From: an uncultured beta proteobacterium
GTDB taxonomy: Bacteria; Pseudomonadota; Gammaproteobacteria; Burkholderiales; Burkholderiaceae_C
Direction: 5' to 3'
Assembly: GCA_903909815.1 (NCBI GenBank)
Contig: CAIVXG010000014.1
Coordinates: forward strand, 62,001 to 126,000
Length of the DNA: 64,000 nucleotides
Shown here: piece after piece, positions 39,711 through 47,992 of the stretch
How the letters are laid out: every line of letters starts with the position of its first letter
Position numbering within the stretch: position 1 is the stretch's first letter
Notes under the pieces: model-generated
What the model was told of the DNA's origin: nothing
Database searches by the model: none
What the model saw: the letters and a program-made list of their open reading frames with translations, nothing else
Program-made: the position numbers and the translations under genes

Positions 39711-40757
39711 TCAGGCTCTGAACTTTTCCTTGGCGCGCTTCGCAAACTCGTTGGTGAAGGTCTTGGGCAAGTCAATCTTTTCCGGCTTCACCGTGGCGTC
39801 AAAACTGGCCAGCGCCCTGAGCGCCGTCTTCACGCCATCGTCGGGCACCACGCCGTCGAGCGAGAACGCTTCGCGCACCTTGTTGAAGGACGCCAGATAC
39901 AGGCCACGATCGCCAAGCAGGTAAGACTCCGGCACAGTCTTGATGATGTCGCTGGGTCCGGCCGTTTGCAGCCACTTGAGTCCGTGCACGATGGCGTTGG
40001 CCATCGCCTGGCAGGTATTGGGGTTCTTTTGCACGAAGTCCATGGGCGCGTACAAGCAGCCCGAAGGCATGGAGCCGCCGAACACCTCCGCCGTTCCCTT
40101 GAGGGTGCGCGTATCAGAGATGATCTTCACATCGCCCTTTTGTTCGAGCATGGTCATGACCGGGTCGATGTTGCAGATGGCGTCGATCTGTCCCGAGCGC
40201 AGCGCGGCCAGCGCGCCCGCTGCCGTCCCCACACCGATGAAACTCACGTCGCTTGCCTTCAATCCGGCACGCGACAGCACCAGGTTGGCGACCATGTTGG
40301 TGGAAGACCCCGGCGCCGTCACGCCGATTCTCTTGCCCTTCAAATCGGCTACGGATTTGTACAGCGGCATGGCTTTGATCGACACGCCCATGGCGATCTG
40401 AGGGGCGCGCCCCTGCATCACGAAGGCGCGGAAGAACTGGCTCTTGCTCTGCAGATTGATGGTGTGCTCGTAGGCACCGCTGACCACGTCGGCCGACCCA
40501 CCCACCACCGCTTGCAAGGCCCGGGCACCGCCGGCGAAATCGCTGATTTCGACCTCCAGGCCTTCGGCCTTGAAATAGCCCAGTTGTTCGGCCAGCGTCA
40601 GCGGCAAATAGTAAAACGAGGCTTTGCCACCGACGGCGATCGCGATCTTGGTTTTTTCCAGTTTGCTCTGCGCATACCCATAGGGCACAGCCAGCACGGC
40701 AGCGCCCGCAGCCGCGGCGGTGACAAAGCGGCGACGGTTCAGTGGGGTGGAATTCAT
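39711..40757 (-). CDS. ABC transporter substrate-binding protein, NitT/TauT type
   Basis: A 348-residue periplasmic binding protein, first gene of the transporter operon. A twin-arginine-like signal (NRRRFVTAAAAGAAVLAVP, residues 7-25) precedes the mature domain with KIAIAVGGKASFYYLPLTLA. The domain is NMT1/SsuA-like. Ligand cannot be assigned; aliphatic sulfonate, taurine, nitrate and riboflavin/thiamine precursor binders all look alike at this level. An AAGAAAG ribosome site precedes the ATG. Confidence 0.9.
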   Translation of the reverse strand: MNSTPLNRRRFVTAAAAGAAVLAVPYGYAQSKLEKTKIAIAVGGKASFYYLPLTLAEQLGYFKAEGLEVEISDFAGGARALQAVVGGSADVVSGAYEHTINLQSKSQFFRAFVMQGRAPQIAMGVSIKAMPLYKSVADLKGKRIGVTAPGSSTNMVANLVLSRAGLKASDVSFIGVGTAAGALAALRSGQIDAICNIDPVMTMLEQKGDVKIISDTRTLKGTAEVFGGSMPSGCLYAPMDFVQKNPNTCQAMANAIVHGLKWLQTAGPSDIIKTVPESYLLGDRGLYLASFNKVREAFSLDGVVPDDGVKTALRALASFDATVKPEKIDLPKTFTNEFAKRAKEKFRA

Positions 40758-40885
40758 GGAATTTTCTTTCTTGCTTTGATTGGGTCTGAGCATAGTCAGG
40801 CCCGGGCAGAGGCGCATCGGGATCATCCCGAGCGGGTTTCCACCTAATTCGAAACGGGAAAACGGCCCGCACCCGGCACTGAAAT

Positions 40886-41299
40886 TCAGCGATAACCGCT
40901 GAAGAAAATCGCCATGTTCACCGCCAAGGCTGCGGCCCAAGCAAGACTGCGCAGCGTGGGCAAACCGCCAACGTAGAACATGACGTAGATGAGGCGCAGC
41001 ACGATATAGACAAAGGCCAGAATATCCAGCAGCCCCTGCTGCGCGCCAAGTTGATGCGCGATGATGACGGCACCGATGAAAAACGGCAGAGCCTCGAAAC
41101 TGTTGGCCTGCGCCGCGTTGGCACGGGCGCGCCAATCCGTTTGGCGTGCCAGCCAGGCCCTGGGGTCCGCATTGTCAAAACCACCCTGCTTGCGCGGCTT
41201 GCCGGCCATGCCGGCCTTGGCCAGGATGGAGCAGGCCAGCGGCAACAGGGCCGCGATCAGAACGCAGCCATAGGCCAGGGTGAAATGGGCGACGGGCAT
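40886..41299 (-). CDS. MAPEG family membrane protein
   Basis: A 137-residue protein with four hydrophobic segments (about 5-26, 66-85, 90-110 and 115-133) and the MAPEG-type central motif RANAAQANSFEALPFFIGAVI, in which Arg, Asn and Glu line the active site of glutathione-dependent members. It resembles the YecN/MAPEG group of bacteria. The enzymatic activity is unknown. Confidence 0.85.
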   Translation of the reverse strand: MPVAHFTLAYGCVLIAALLPLACSILAKAGMAGKPRKQGGFDNADPRAWLARQTDWRARANAAQANSFEALPFFIGAVIIAHQLGAQQGLLDILAFVYIVLRLIYVMFYVGGLPTLRSLAWAAALAVNMAIFFSGYR

Positions 41300-41374
41300 G
41301 GGACACTCCAGATAAAAAACGAGCCGAAATTATCGGCCATGAAGCTGCCGAAACCGAGCGCCCAGCACGAAAAT

Positions 41375-41965
41375 TCAACGCCTGTCCACCAGCGCGTGGG
41401 CAATCGTTCCCAGGTCCACGTATTCGAGCTCGCTGCCCGCCGGGACACCGCGCGCCAGGCGCGTCACCATCACGCCGCGCGCCTTGAGCGCTTCGCTGAT
41501 GACGTGCGCCGTGGCCTCGCCCTCAGCCGTGAAGTTGGTGGCCAGAATCACCTCGCGCACTTGCGGGTCGTAGGCGCGATCGAACAACTTCTTCAAGCCG
41601 ATGTCGTGCGGCCCGATGCCGTCCAGCGGGCTGAGCTTGCCCATCAGCACGAAATACAAACCCTTGTAGGCACCGGTGCGCTCCAGTGCCGACTGGTCAG
41701 CGGGCGTCTCCACCACACACAGCTTGCTCAGGTCGCGCTTGGGGCTGAGGCAGGTGGTGCAAACCTCGCTCTCGGTAAAGGTGTGGCAGCGCTGGCAATG
41801 CCCTATCTGTTCGGTCGCCTGTTGCAGTGAGCGCGCCAACCGCTGCGCCCCGTCGCGGTCGTGCTGCAGCAAATGAAACGCCATGCGCGAGGCCGATTTC
41901 ACGCCCACCCCCGGCAGTCGCCGCAGCGCCTGGATCAGCGCGTCAAGAGCGTTGGAGTCGGACAT
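41375..41965 (-). CDS. recR: Recombination protein RecR
   Basis: RecR acts with RecO/RecF in loading RecA at gaps. The 196-residue protein has the helix-hairpin-helix [19 protein letters not shown], the zinc site [16 protein letters not shown], and a Toprim domain with [26 protein letters not shown] (the motif is split here by reading). It lies downstream of ybaB and dnaX, the classic dnaX-ybaB-recR order, though a palindromic repeat element separates it from ybaB. Confidence 0.96.
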   Translation of the reverse strand: MSDSNALDALIQALRRLPGVGVKSASRMAFHLLQHDRDGAQRLARSLQQATEQIGHCQRCHTFTESEVCTTCLSPKRDLSKLCVVETPADQSALERTGAYKGLYFVLMGKLSPLDGIGPHDIGLKKLFDRAYDPQVREVILATNFTAEGEATAHVISEALKARGVMVTRLARGVPAGSELEYVDLGTIAHALVDRR

Positions 41966-41978
41966 ATGCAGCTGCTTT

Positions 41979-42065
41979 CGTCATTGCGAGGAGCCCAGGC
42001 AACGCGGCAATGCACGAGCACCACAGCTTACAAGCATGGATTTCCGCGCTTCGCGCGCAATGACG
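41979..42065. repeat. Palindromic REP/MITE-like element
   Basis: An 87-bp element in the recR-ybaB gap bounded by perfect inverted ends CGTCATTGCG (41979-41988) and CGCAATGACG (42056-42065). The ends match the TCATTGCGAG...CTCGCAATGA type of dispersed intergenic repeat found in many proteobacteria. A shorter copy lies at 62390-62417. Confidence 0.75.
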
Positions 42066-42123
42066 ACCGGCTCTAGCCTTGTTTGCAGCAAGTGGCTCAA
42101 GGCGGTCGCGCAATAGCCGATCA

Positions 42124-42456
42124 TCAGAAAGGAAATTTCATGCCGCCTGGCAATGAGGGCATGCCAGCAGTGATCTTGGACATCTTCTCGGCTGAGGTGT
42201 CTTCGGCCTTGCGCACCGCCGCGTTGAAGGCCGCTGCCACCAGATCTTCGAGCATGTCCTTGTCTTCGGCCAGCAGGCTGGGGTCGATGGTGACGCGCTT
42301 GACGTCGTGCTTGCAGGTCATCAGCACCTTGACCAGACCGGCGCCGGACTCGCCCGTGACTTCGACGTTGCCCAGATCGTCCTGGGCCTTCTTCATGTTT
42401 TCCTGCATCGCCTGGGCCTGCTTCATGAGGCCGGCGAGTTGTCCCTTGTTGAACAT
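42124..42456 (-). CDS. ybaB: YbaB/EbfC nucleoid-associated protein
   Basis: A 110-residue DNA-binding protein forming clamp-like dimers. It has [25 protein letters not shown] at the N-terminus and the central [23 protein letters not shown]. It starts at 42456 with AAGGAAG upstream, 19 bp after dnaX, and belongs to the same operon. The C-terminal [11 protein letters not shown] is usual for the family. Confidence 0.95.
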   Translation of the reverse strand: MFNKGQLAGLMKQAQAMQENMKKAQDDLGNVEVTGESGAGLVKVLMTCKHDVKRVTIDPSLLAEDKDMLEDLVAAAFNAAVRKAEDTSAEKMSKITAGMPSLPGGMKFPF

Positions 42457-42475
42457 GGTTCTTCCTTGAAAGTTG

Positions 42476-44263
42476 CTAAATGGATTTGATGCTGCCGGGG
42501 ACGATTTTCGCGCCAAAGTCACGCATCATGGATTGCACAAAGGGGTCGCTGAGGATGCTTTCCTCGGCGGCTTGCTGCTTGGCTGCTGCGGCCACGGTAT
42601 TGCGCTTGGCGGGGCTGTCACTCACGCGCCCCACTTCCACGGCCAAGTGCACAGGATAACCCAGGCCCGCCAGCGCCACTTGCAGCCGCTCGCGGCTGGA
42701 AGGCTGGTTCAGCGATTCGCGCTCCACCCGCAGCAGCCACTGGTCGGTGTCGCGTGCCACCAGTTGCGACTGCAGGGCGAGTTCACGCACCATGGCGCTG
42801 ATGAGCTCCTGAGCCACCAGCGACTGCACCGTCACGTGCCAGAAATCACCTTCCTCGGTCGGCACCAGATGGGGCGCCGGGCCGCTGCCGGGAGCATCCG
42901 GCCGCGCCTGGGTGCGCGCGCCGGGTTCACCCTGCTCGCGCACCGGCATCGCCAGCACCTGCATCGCCGCCAGAGGTGCGGACTCGGGCGTTACCGCCAC
43001 GCTGGCACTCGCTGCTGCGTGTTGCTGCGCCAGCACGGGAACGGTGATCAAGGGTGCAGAAACCGGTTTTGGAGCCACGCTGGGGGGCAAAACCGCAACC
43101 GTTACTCGCTCAGGCGCTGGCGTCAGACTTTTTTTTTCCGCCGATGCTGCGCTGGTCGCTGCGGTGGCGGGCTTGAAGGCCAGCAGGCGCAGCAGCACCA
43201 TGGTCAGCGCAGCATATTCGTCCGGCGCCAGACCCAGCTCGCTGCGGCCATGCAGGCAGATGCTGTAGAGCAATTGCGTCTCGTCGGGGGGCATTTGCTG
43301 CGCGAGTTGCGCCAGTTCCAGCGCCTGGGGGTCGGTCTCGTCCACGGCGGACGGCACGGCTTGCAGCACGGCCATGCGCTGCAGCACCGTCGCCATTTCT
43401 TCCAGCGTCGAGGCCGCGCTCAAACCGTGCAGGCGCAGCGCGTCCGAGGTCTCCACCACGGACTTGCCGTCGCTCTGCGCGAGCGCGGCGATCAGGCGAA
43501 ACACATGGGATCGGTCCACACTGCCCAGCATCTGGCGCACCGTGGCTTCTTCAAGCTTGCCCGCACCAAAGGCGATCGCCTGATCGGTGAGCGACAGCGC
43601 GTCGCGCATGGAGCCGCGCGCCGCACGCGCCAGCAGGCGCAGCGCCTGGGTGTCGGCGACCACACCCTCGGCCTTGAGCACCAGCGCCAGATGCTCCAGC
43701 ATGGTCTCGGGCGCCATCGGGCGCAGGTTGAACTGCAGGCAACGCGACAGGACGGTGACCGGTACTTTTTGCGGATCGGTCGTGGCCAACACGAACTTCA
43801 GGTATTCGGGCGGCTCTTCCAGCGTCTTGAGCATGGCGTTGAACGCCGTGTTGGTGAGCATGTGGACTTCGTCGATCATGAACACCTTGAAGCGCCCCTG
43901 CACCGGCTTGTACACCGCTTGCTCCAGCAGGCTTTGCACTTCGTCCACGCCCCGGTTTGAGGCCGCGTCGAGTTCGGTGTAGTCGACGAAACGACCCGAA
44001 TCGATGTCGGTGCAGGCCTGGCAGACGCCGCAGGGTTCGGCCGTGATGCCACCGTTTCCGTCTGAGCCCAGGCAGTTCAACGACTTGGCCAGAATGCGCG
44101 AGACCGAGGTTTTGCCCACGCCACGGGTCCCGGTAAACAGGTAGGCGTGGTGCAGCCGTTTGGAAATCAGGGCGTTGGTGAGCGCCTGCACGACGTGCTC
44201 CTGCCCCACCATCTCAGCGAAATTGCGGGGACGGTACTTGCGGGCGAGCACGACGTAGGACAT
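42476..44263 (-). CDS. dnaX: DNA polymerase III subunits gamma/tau
   Basis: Clamp-loader ATPase and, as tau, the linker of the replisome. The 595-residue protein has the AAA+ core (residues 1-365): Walker A GTRGVGKT, zinc module with [21 protein letters not shown], and DEVHML. The Ala/Pro-rich linker (about 365-475) and the tau-specific C-terminal domain follow. Right at the core/linker junction (codons 376-379, E-K-K-S) nine adenines run together. A slip there by -1 gives AAG TCT GAC GCC AGC GCC then TGA, and by +1 a stop after one codon, so a gamma-like product of about 380 residues can arise. Divergent from the thiamin receptor region. Confidence 0.97.
   Translation of the reverse strand: MSYVVLARKYRPRNFAEMVGQEHVVQALTNALISKRLHHAYLFTGTRGVGKTSVSRILAKSLNCLGSDGNGGITAEPCGVCQACTDIDSGRFVDYTELDAASNRGVDEVQSLLEQAVYKPVQGRFKVFMIDEVHMLTNTAFNAMLKTLEEPPEYLKFVLATTDPQKVPVTVLSRCLQFNLRPMAPETMLEHLALVLKAEGVVADTQALRLLARAARGSMRDALSLTDQAIAFGAGKLEEATVRQMLGSVDRSHVFRLIAALAQSDGKSVVETSDALRLHGLSAASTLEEMATVLQRMAVLQAVPSAVDETDPQALELAQLAQQMPPDETQLLYSICLHGRSELGLAPDEYAALTMVLLRLLAFKPATAATSAASAEKKSLTPAPERVTVAVLPPSVAPKPVSAPLITVPVLAQQHAAASASVAVTPESAPLAAMQVLAMPVREQGEPGARTQARPDAPGSGPAPHLVPTEEGDFWHVTVQSLVAQELISAMVRELALQSQLVARDTDQWLLRVERESLNQPSSRERLQVALAGLGYPVHLAVEVGRVSDSPAKRNTVAAAAKQQAAEESILSDPFVQSMMRDFGAKIVPGSIKSI
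43129..43137 (-). other. Nine-adenine slippery run in dnaX
   Basis: On the coding (minus) strand nine consecutive A residues span codons GAA AAA AAA A of E376-K377-K378-S379. Either frame change meets a stop within seven codons. Thermus thermophilus dnaX makes gamma by transcriptional slippage on an A9 run; E. coli uses A AAA AAG with ribosomal frameshifting. Confidence 0.7.
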
Positions 44264-44349
44264 GCGGGCGATTCTACGGTGCGAAGCCTGCCCCTACCGC
44301 TGCAGCTTCAGGAGTCCGAGCTAAAATACGCCTGCGTTCGCAAGAGCGC

Positions 44350-44436
44350 AACCGCTAGGGGTGTTACGCACGCGAGTGCGAGACTGAGAAAGTCCCTTTG
44401 AACCTGATTGAGGTAATCCTCGCGCAGGGAAGCATG
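44350..44436 (+). promoter_or_regulatory. TPP (thi-box) riboswitch
   Basis: The conserved TPP-sensing parts are all present: AGGGGTG at 44357-44363, the CTGAGA pyrimidine-sensor motif at 44384-44389, CCCTTTGAACCTGAT from 44394, and the pyrophosphate-sensor end GCGCAGGGAAGC at 44422-44433. A short P1 (GCT/AGC) closes it, and the P3 hairpin GCAC/GTGC lies between. It is 105 nt before the receptor ATG. No strong terminator is seen before the ATG, so control of translation start is more likely. Confidence 0.95.
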
Positions 44437-44540
44437 TCCAGGATCTGGCCACGCTGTTTGAACCATTCAGACAGTTTCTCGATTGGCCGAACCGACCCGG
44501 ATCAAGCCGACCTGCTATGACGTACAAGGAAATAAACGTT

Positions 44541-46703
44541 ATGGCGAATTGTAAAAATCGATTCATTCTGTCTCCCCTGTGCCAAGCCATGGGCGCCGCC
44601 CTGGTGCTGGCCGGAGGGGCTGCAGCGCAGCAAGCTGAGAACGCGACGACACTACCCCCTGTCGTCATCATCGAGCGCAGCCCGCAGCCAATCGCCCAAA
44701 TTGCGGGGCTTGGCGATGCGCCGCTGGCGCGCACACCGGTCAGTGCGGCCGTGATTGACGCGCGCCAGATCGATGCCAGCGCCGCGCGCCGCCTGGCAGA
44801 CCTGATGAAGTTTGACGCCTCGGTGAGCGACGCCTACAACGCAGTCGGATATTGGGACTTCGCGACGGTGCGCGGCTACGTGCTGGACAACCGGTTCAAC
44901 TACCGGCGCGAAGGTCTGCCCATCAATGCCGAGACTTCCATCGCGCTGGACAACAAGGAGCAGGTTGAAATCCTCAAGGGCACAAGCGGCATGCAGGCCG
45001 GCACCAGCGCGCCCGGCGGCTTGGTCAATTACGTGGTCAAACGTCCCACCGACGCGCCGCTGCGCAGCGTGCGCATGGACACAAACAGCACCGGTGATAC
45101 GCTGCTGGGCGTGGACCTGGGCGACCGGTTTGGCGCTGACAAGGCGTTAGGCTACCGCCTGAATGCCGCGGGTGAAAGCCTCAACAGCGCGACAGCCGCT
45201 ACCCGGGGCTCGCGCCGACTGCTGGCGCTGGCGCTGGACTGGCGCATCAGCCGCGACACCCTGCTCCAGGTGGAGGGCGAATATTCGCGCCGCTCGCAAC
45301 CCAGCGTTCCGGGGCTGAGCCTGTTGGGCACAAGCCTGCCTACGCCCGATCCGAAGATCAACATCAACAGCCAACCCTGGTCGCAACCGGTGGTGCTGGA
45401 AGGCGCAACGGGCACGGTCAATCTGGAGCAGCGCTTGAATTCCGACTGGCGCTGGACGGCGCAGGCTGGAACGCAAAAGCTCACATCCGACGACCGCGCC
45501 GCATTCCCTTTTGGCTGCACCTCGCCCACGGCCTGGATCGGCGACCGCTATTGCGCCAATGGTGACTTTGATCTGTACGACTTCAGCAGCAATGGCGAAC
45601 ACCGCAGCACCGACGCGGCACAACTGCAGATCAATGGTCACATCAGCACCGGGGCCGTGCAGCATCAAGTCGGCGCTGCTTGGCTCAGCAGCAACACGCG
45701 GGACCGTTTTGGTCTGGGCGCCTACAACTATGTTGGCACCGAAAACCTGTACCAGCTGCAAGCACTGCCGCCCGACCTGACAGCCAGCCCGCAAAGCGCC
45801 AACCGCACCGAGCACAGCAACGAGATTTCAGTCTATGACGACATCGCCTGGACGCCGCGCCTGAGCACCTGGCTGGGCCTGCGCCACACGAGATTGGAGC
45901 GCAGCAGCGCTTACCCGGATGGCTCGGATGCGACCTCCTACGCCCAAAGCCTGAGCACGCCCTGGGCCGCCCTCACCTACCAATTGACACCCGAGCACAT
46001 GCTCTACGCCAGTTGGGGCAAAGGCGTGGAATCGCAGGTGGTGCCGAACCGGCCCGACCAGTACACCAATCCCGGGCAGGCGCTGAGCGCCATCACGTCA
46101 CGCCAAGCGGAGTTTGGCATCAAGGCCGCGGACCACGATCTGCACTGGCAACTGAGCTACTTCAGCATCGTGCGCCCCACTACGAATCTGGACGCCTGCG
46201 CCAATCTGGGCATTACCCCCTGCACCGGCGCCTACGACGGCAGTGACGAACATCGGGGGTTGGAGGCCTCGGCGCAGTGGCACGGCGGCCCCTGGAGCCT
46301 GCAAGCCAGCGCCTCGCTGATGCACGCCCGGCGCGAAGGCAGCGTCGTCGACCCCAGCATCAATGGACAAGTTCCAACCAACGTGCCCGACAACATCCTG
46401 CGCGCTCAAGCCGACTACCGCGTAACGGCCCTCCCCGGTCTCACCGTCCAGGCGCGGCTGTCACACGAAGGCGCGCGCGCCGTGCTGCCAGACGGCTCGG
46501 TGATGCTGCCCGCGTGGAATCAACTGGACTCCAGCTTGCGCTACGACGCCATAGTGCACGGCACCCTCACAACCTGGACCCTGGGCGTGGACAACCTTTT
46601 GGATCGGCGCTTCTTCAAAGAATCCCCAAACCAGTACGGCCACGCCTACCTGTTCCCGGCTGCGCCGCGACAGTTTCGTATTTCTGTGCAAGCAAGCATC
46701 TGA
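44541..46703 (+). CDS. TonB-dependent outer-membrane receptor under TPP riboswitch control
   Basis: A 720-residue outer-membrane receptor. Signal peptide (residues 1-30, ending GGAAAQ), plug domain (about 60-190, with RQIDASAARRLADLMKFDASV and VEILKGTSGMQAGTSAPGGLVNYVVKRP), then a 22-strand beta-barrel ending FRISVQASI. The plug/barrel layout is that of siderophore-type receptors. The TPP riboswitch directly upstream implies that thiamin or a thiamin precursor/derivative is the cargo and that thiamin shuts it off. The ATG at 44541 has AAGGA upstream; ATG 44517 is possible. Confidence 0.9.
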   Translation: MANCKNRFILSPLCQAMGAALVLAGGAAAQQAENATTLPPVVIIERSPQPIAQIAGLGDAPLARTPVSAAVIDARQIDASAARRLADLMKFDASVSDAYNAVGYWDFATVRGYVLDNRFNYRREGLPINAETSIALDNKEQVEILKGTSGMQAGTSAPGGLVNYVVKRPTDAPLRSVRMDTNSTGDTLLGVDLGDRFGADKALGYRLNAAGESLNSATAATRGSRRLLALALDWRISRDTLLQVEGEYSRRSQPSVPGLSLLGTSLPTPDPKININSQPWSQPVVLEGATGTVNLEQRLNSDWRWTAQAGTQKLTSDDRAAFPFGCTSPTAWIGDRYCANGDFDLYDFSSNGEHRSTDAAQLQINGHISTGAVQHQVGAAWLSSNTRDRFGLGAYNYVGTENLYQLQALPPDLTASPQSANRTEHSNEISVYDDIAWTPRLSTWLGLRHTRLERSSAYPDGSDATSYAQSLSTPWAALTYQLTPEHMLYASWGKGVESQVVPNRPDQYTNPGQALSAITSRQAEFGIKAADHDLHWQLSYFSIVRPTTNLDACANLGITPCTGAYDGSDEHRGLEASAQWHGGPWSLQASASLMHARREGSVVDPSINGQVPTNVPDNILRAQADYRVTALPGLTVQARLSHEGARAVLPDGSVMLPAWNQLDSSLRYDAIVHGTLTTWTLGVDNLLDRRFFKESPNQYGHAYLFPAAPRQFRISVQASI

Positions 46704-46721
46704 AAGCTCAAAAAATGACGC

Positions 46722-46727
46722 TATAAT
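46722..46727 (+). promoter_or_regulatory. -10 element of tRNA-Asn
   Basis: A consensus TATAAT 12 bp before the tRNA. No good -35 is found 17 bp upstream. Confidence 0.55.
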
Positions 46728-46738
46728 TTGAGGCTTGT

Positions 46739-46814
46739 TCCTCGATAGCTCAGTTGGTAGAGCGCCGGACTGTTAATCCGTAGGTCCCTGGTTCGAGCCC
46801 AGGTCGAGGAGCCA
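46739..46814 (+). tRNA. tRNA-Asn (anticodon GTT)
   Basis: A 76-nt cloverleaf with CCA encoded. Acceptor TCCTCGA/TCGAGGA, D-arm TAGCTCAGTTGGTAGAGC, anticodon loop CTGTTAA with GTT at 46772-46774, T-arm GGTTCGAGCCC. Its 3' half (46775 onward) is repeated exactly at 47803-47843. Confidence 0.98.
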
Positions 46815-46815
46815 A
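46775..46815 (+). repeat. Direct repeat, copy 1 (inside tRNA-Asn, attL-like)
   Basis: The 41 bases from just after the anticodon to one base beyond CCA. Identical to 47803-47843. Typical of a core site where an integrase inserts an island at a tRNA 3' end. Confidence 0.95.
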
Positions 46816-46832
46816 AGACTCCAAGAGAAAAA

Positions 46833-46865
46833 AGCACTTAGGTCAAAAGCCTTGGTGCTTTTTTT
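46833..46865 (+). terminator. Terminator after tRNA-Asn
   Basis: AGCACTTAGG (46833-46842) with CCTTGGTGCT (46850-46859), one 2x2 mismatch, followed by seven T. Confidence 0.85.
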
Positions 46866-47031
46866 CATTTCTGGACTGGTCATAATCTGCTCACAAGCTT
46901 CTGCATCGGTTCGGTGGAGGTTATGCAGCCAATGAAGGCAGGACTTTCGGATTCACGCCGATGGGCACCGTCAAATCAGGCGTTGGTTTTGTCAAGGGCG
47001 ACAGGGGCTGATATTCAGGCAAGTACATTTC

Positions 47032-47553
47032 ATGACCGACAAGAAAATCGTCATCATTGCCGGGCCCAACGGCGCCGGGAAAACCACCTTTGCCCGCGAA
47101 TTCTTGCCCAATGAAGCGGGTTGCCCGATTTTCGTCAACGCCGATTTGATTGCAGCCGGGATTGCCCCGTTCCAGCCGGAGAGCGTTGCATTCCGCGCAG
47201 GACGCCTGATGTTGGAAGAAATTGCGCGGTACACATCAGAAGGACAAAGCTTCGCCTTTGAAACCACGCTTTCAGGCCTGACCTATGCGCGCATGATCGA
47301 CCAATGGCGCAAGAACGGATACGTCGTCAAGCTGATTTTTTTGGCGTTGTCATCCGCGGACGAGGCTGTCGCGCGGGTCGCCATGCGTGTACGTCAGGGC
47401 GGACACAATATTCCGGCTGAAACAATTCGCAGACGCTTTGACGCGGGTTTGTTTCATTTGCGCGAAACTTACCGCTCCCGGGTAGATTTCTGGCAACTGT
47501 TTGACAACAGCGGGGAGATGCCCCGCCTATTGGAAGAAGGAGCTAATCCATGA
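47032..47553 (+). CDS. Zeta-toxin-like P-loop kinase
   Basis: A 173-residue P-loop protein of the zeta toxin / COG4185 group. Walker A is GPNGAGKTT at 11-19. Further motifs are NADLIAAG, FETTLSG and RVRQGGHNIPAETIRRRF, the last with the Arg residues that hold phosphate. Zeta toxins phosphorylate UDP-sugar precursors of peptidoglycan; whether this short form does so is not shown. ATG 47032 has only a weak ribosome site. The next gene overlaps its stop by 4 nt (ATGA), so toxin precedes partner. Confidence 0.85.
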   Translation: MTDKKIVIIAGPNGAGKTTFAREFLPNEAGCPIFVNADLIAAGIAPFQPESVAFRAGRLMLEEIARYTSEGQSFAFETTLSGLTYARMIDQWRKNGYVVKLIFLALSSADEAVARVAMRVRQGGHNIPAETIRRRFDAGLFHLRETYRSRVDFWQLFDNSGEMPRLLEEGANP

Positions 47554-47777
47554 GCGCAACGCAGCAACGTAATACCTCACGCCTCCCCGACCACGACATG
47601 CAATCGGTTTCGGCGGCGCTTGTTCGATCAGCACTTCGGGCACGAGAGTTGGCCAGCCGAACGGGTACGCCCTTGATCATCACCCGCGACGGAAAAGTCG
47701 TCGAACAGATGATTGCACCCTTGCTGCAAAACTCATCGTCACGAAACGAGAACGGGCGCAGCTCGACAGCGGTATGA
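47550..47777 (+). CDS. Small protein paired with the zeta-like kinase, putative antitoxin
   Basis: A 75-residue protein. Central part SAALVRSALRARELASRTGTPLIITRDGKVVEQM resembles the helix plus strand of small proteins that accompany COG4185 kinases; no firm domain assignment. It begins within the stop of the kinase gene, which points to co-translation and supports a toxin/antitoxin-like pair. Antitoxin activity is inferred from position and size only. The Ser/Asn-rich tail looks disordered. Confidence 0.65.
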   Translation: MSATQQRNTSRLPDHDMQSVSAALVRSALRARELASRTGTPLIITRDGKVVEQMIAPLLQNSSSRNENGRSSTAV

Positions 47778-47802
47778 AGAATGGCGGAACCGGCAGACAA
47801 CC

Positions 47803-47843
47803 AATCCGTAGGTCCCTGGTTCGAGCCCAGGTCGAGGAGCCAA
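47803..47843 (+). repeat. Direct repeat, copy 2 (displaced tRNA-Asn 3' fragment, attR-like)
   Basis: Exact copy of 46775-46815, including CCA. It has no 5' half and cannot form a tRNA. It is followed by its own terminator, as is copy 1. Confidence 0.95.
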
Positions 47844-47859
47844 GAACAAGAAACGAATC

Positions 47860-47893
47860 AAGCCCTTACGAGAAATCGTAGAGGGCTTTTTTT
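47860..47893 (+). terminator. Terminator after the displaced tRNA fragment
   Basis: AAGCCCT...ACGA-GAAA-TCGT...AGGGCTT hairpin (47860-47871 with 47876-47888, small bulge) then a T run to 47893. Both this and the first terminator are followed by CTGGAC, suggesting common ancestry of the flanks. Confidence 0.85.
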
Positions 47894-47992
47894 ACGTCTG
47901 GACGGGTCCGTCAGGAAGCATTCGGCTCTCATGTTGTGGTGCGATGCACAGACTATTTGAAGCGGAAGTCATCCAGCACCGATAATTCGCGC

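Larger units (their letters stand above)
46775..47843. mobile_element. tRNA-Asn-bounded mini-island carrying a zeta-toxin-like gene pair
   Basis: About 1.07 kb lies between two perfect 41-bp direct repeats, one forming the 3' half of tRNA-Asn and the other a truncated leftover. It holds the zeta-like kinase gene and its small partner gene, and nothing that resembles an integrase. The pattern is that of an integrated element or what remains of one: the tRNA is kept whole by the incoming copy and the old 3' end is displaced. Base composition is like the neighbourhood. Confidence 0.75.

Noticed and set aside
42473-43960. A 495-codon plus-strand open frame opposite dnaX
   Set aside because: Shadow frame rich in His, Gln and Arg; dnaX motifs are certain on the other strand.
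46914-47114. A 66-codon frame overlapping the start of the zeta-like gene
   Set aside because: It runs out of frame into the kinase gene and shows no motif.
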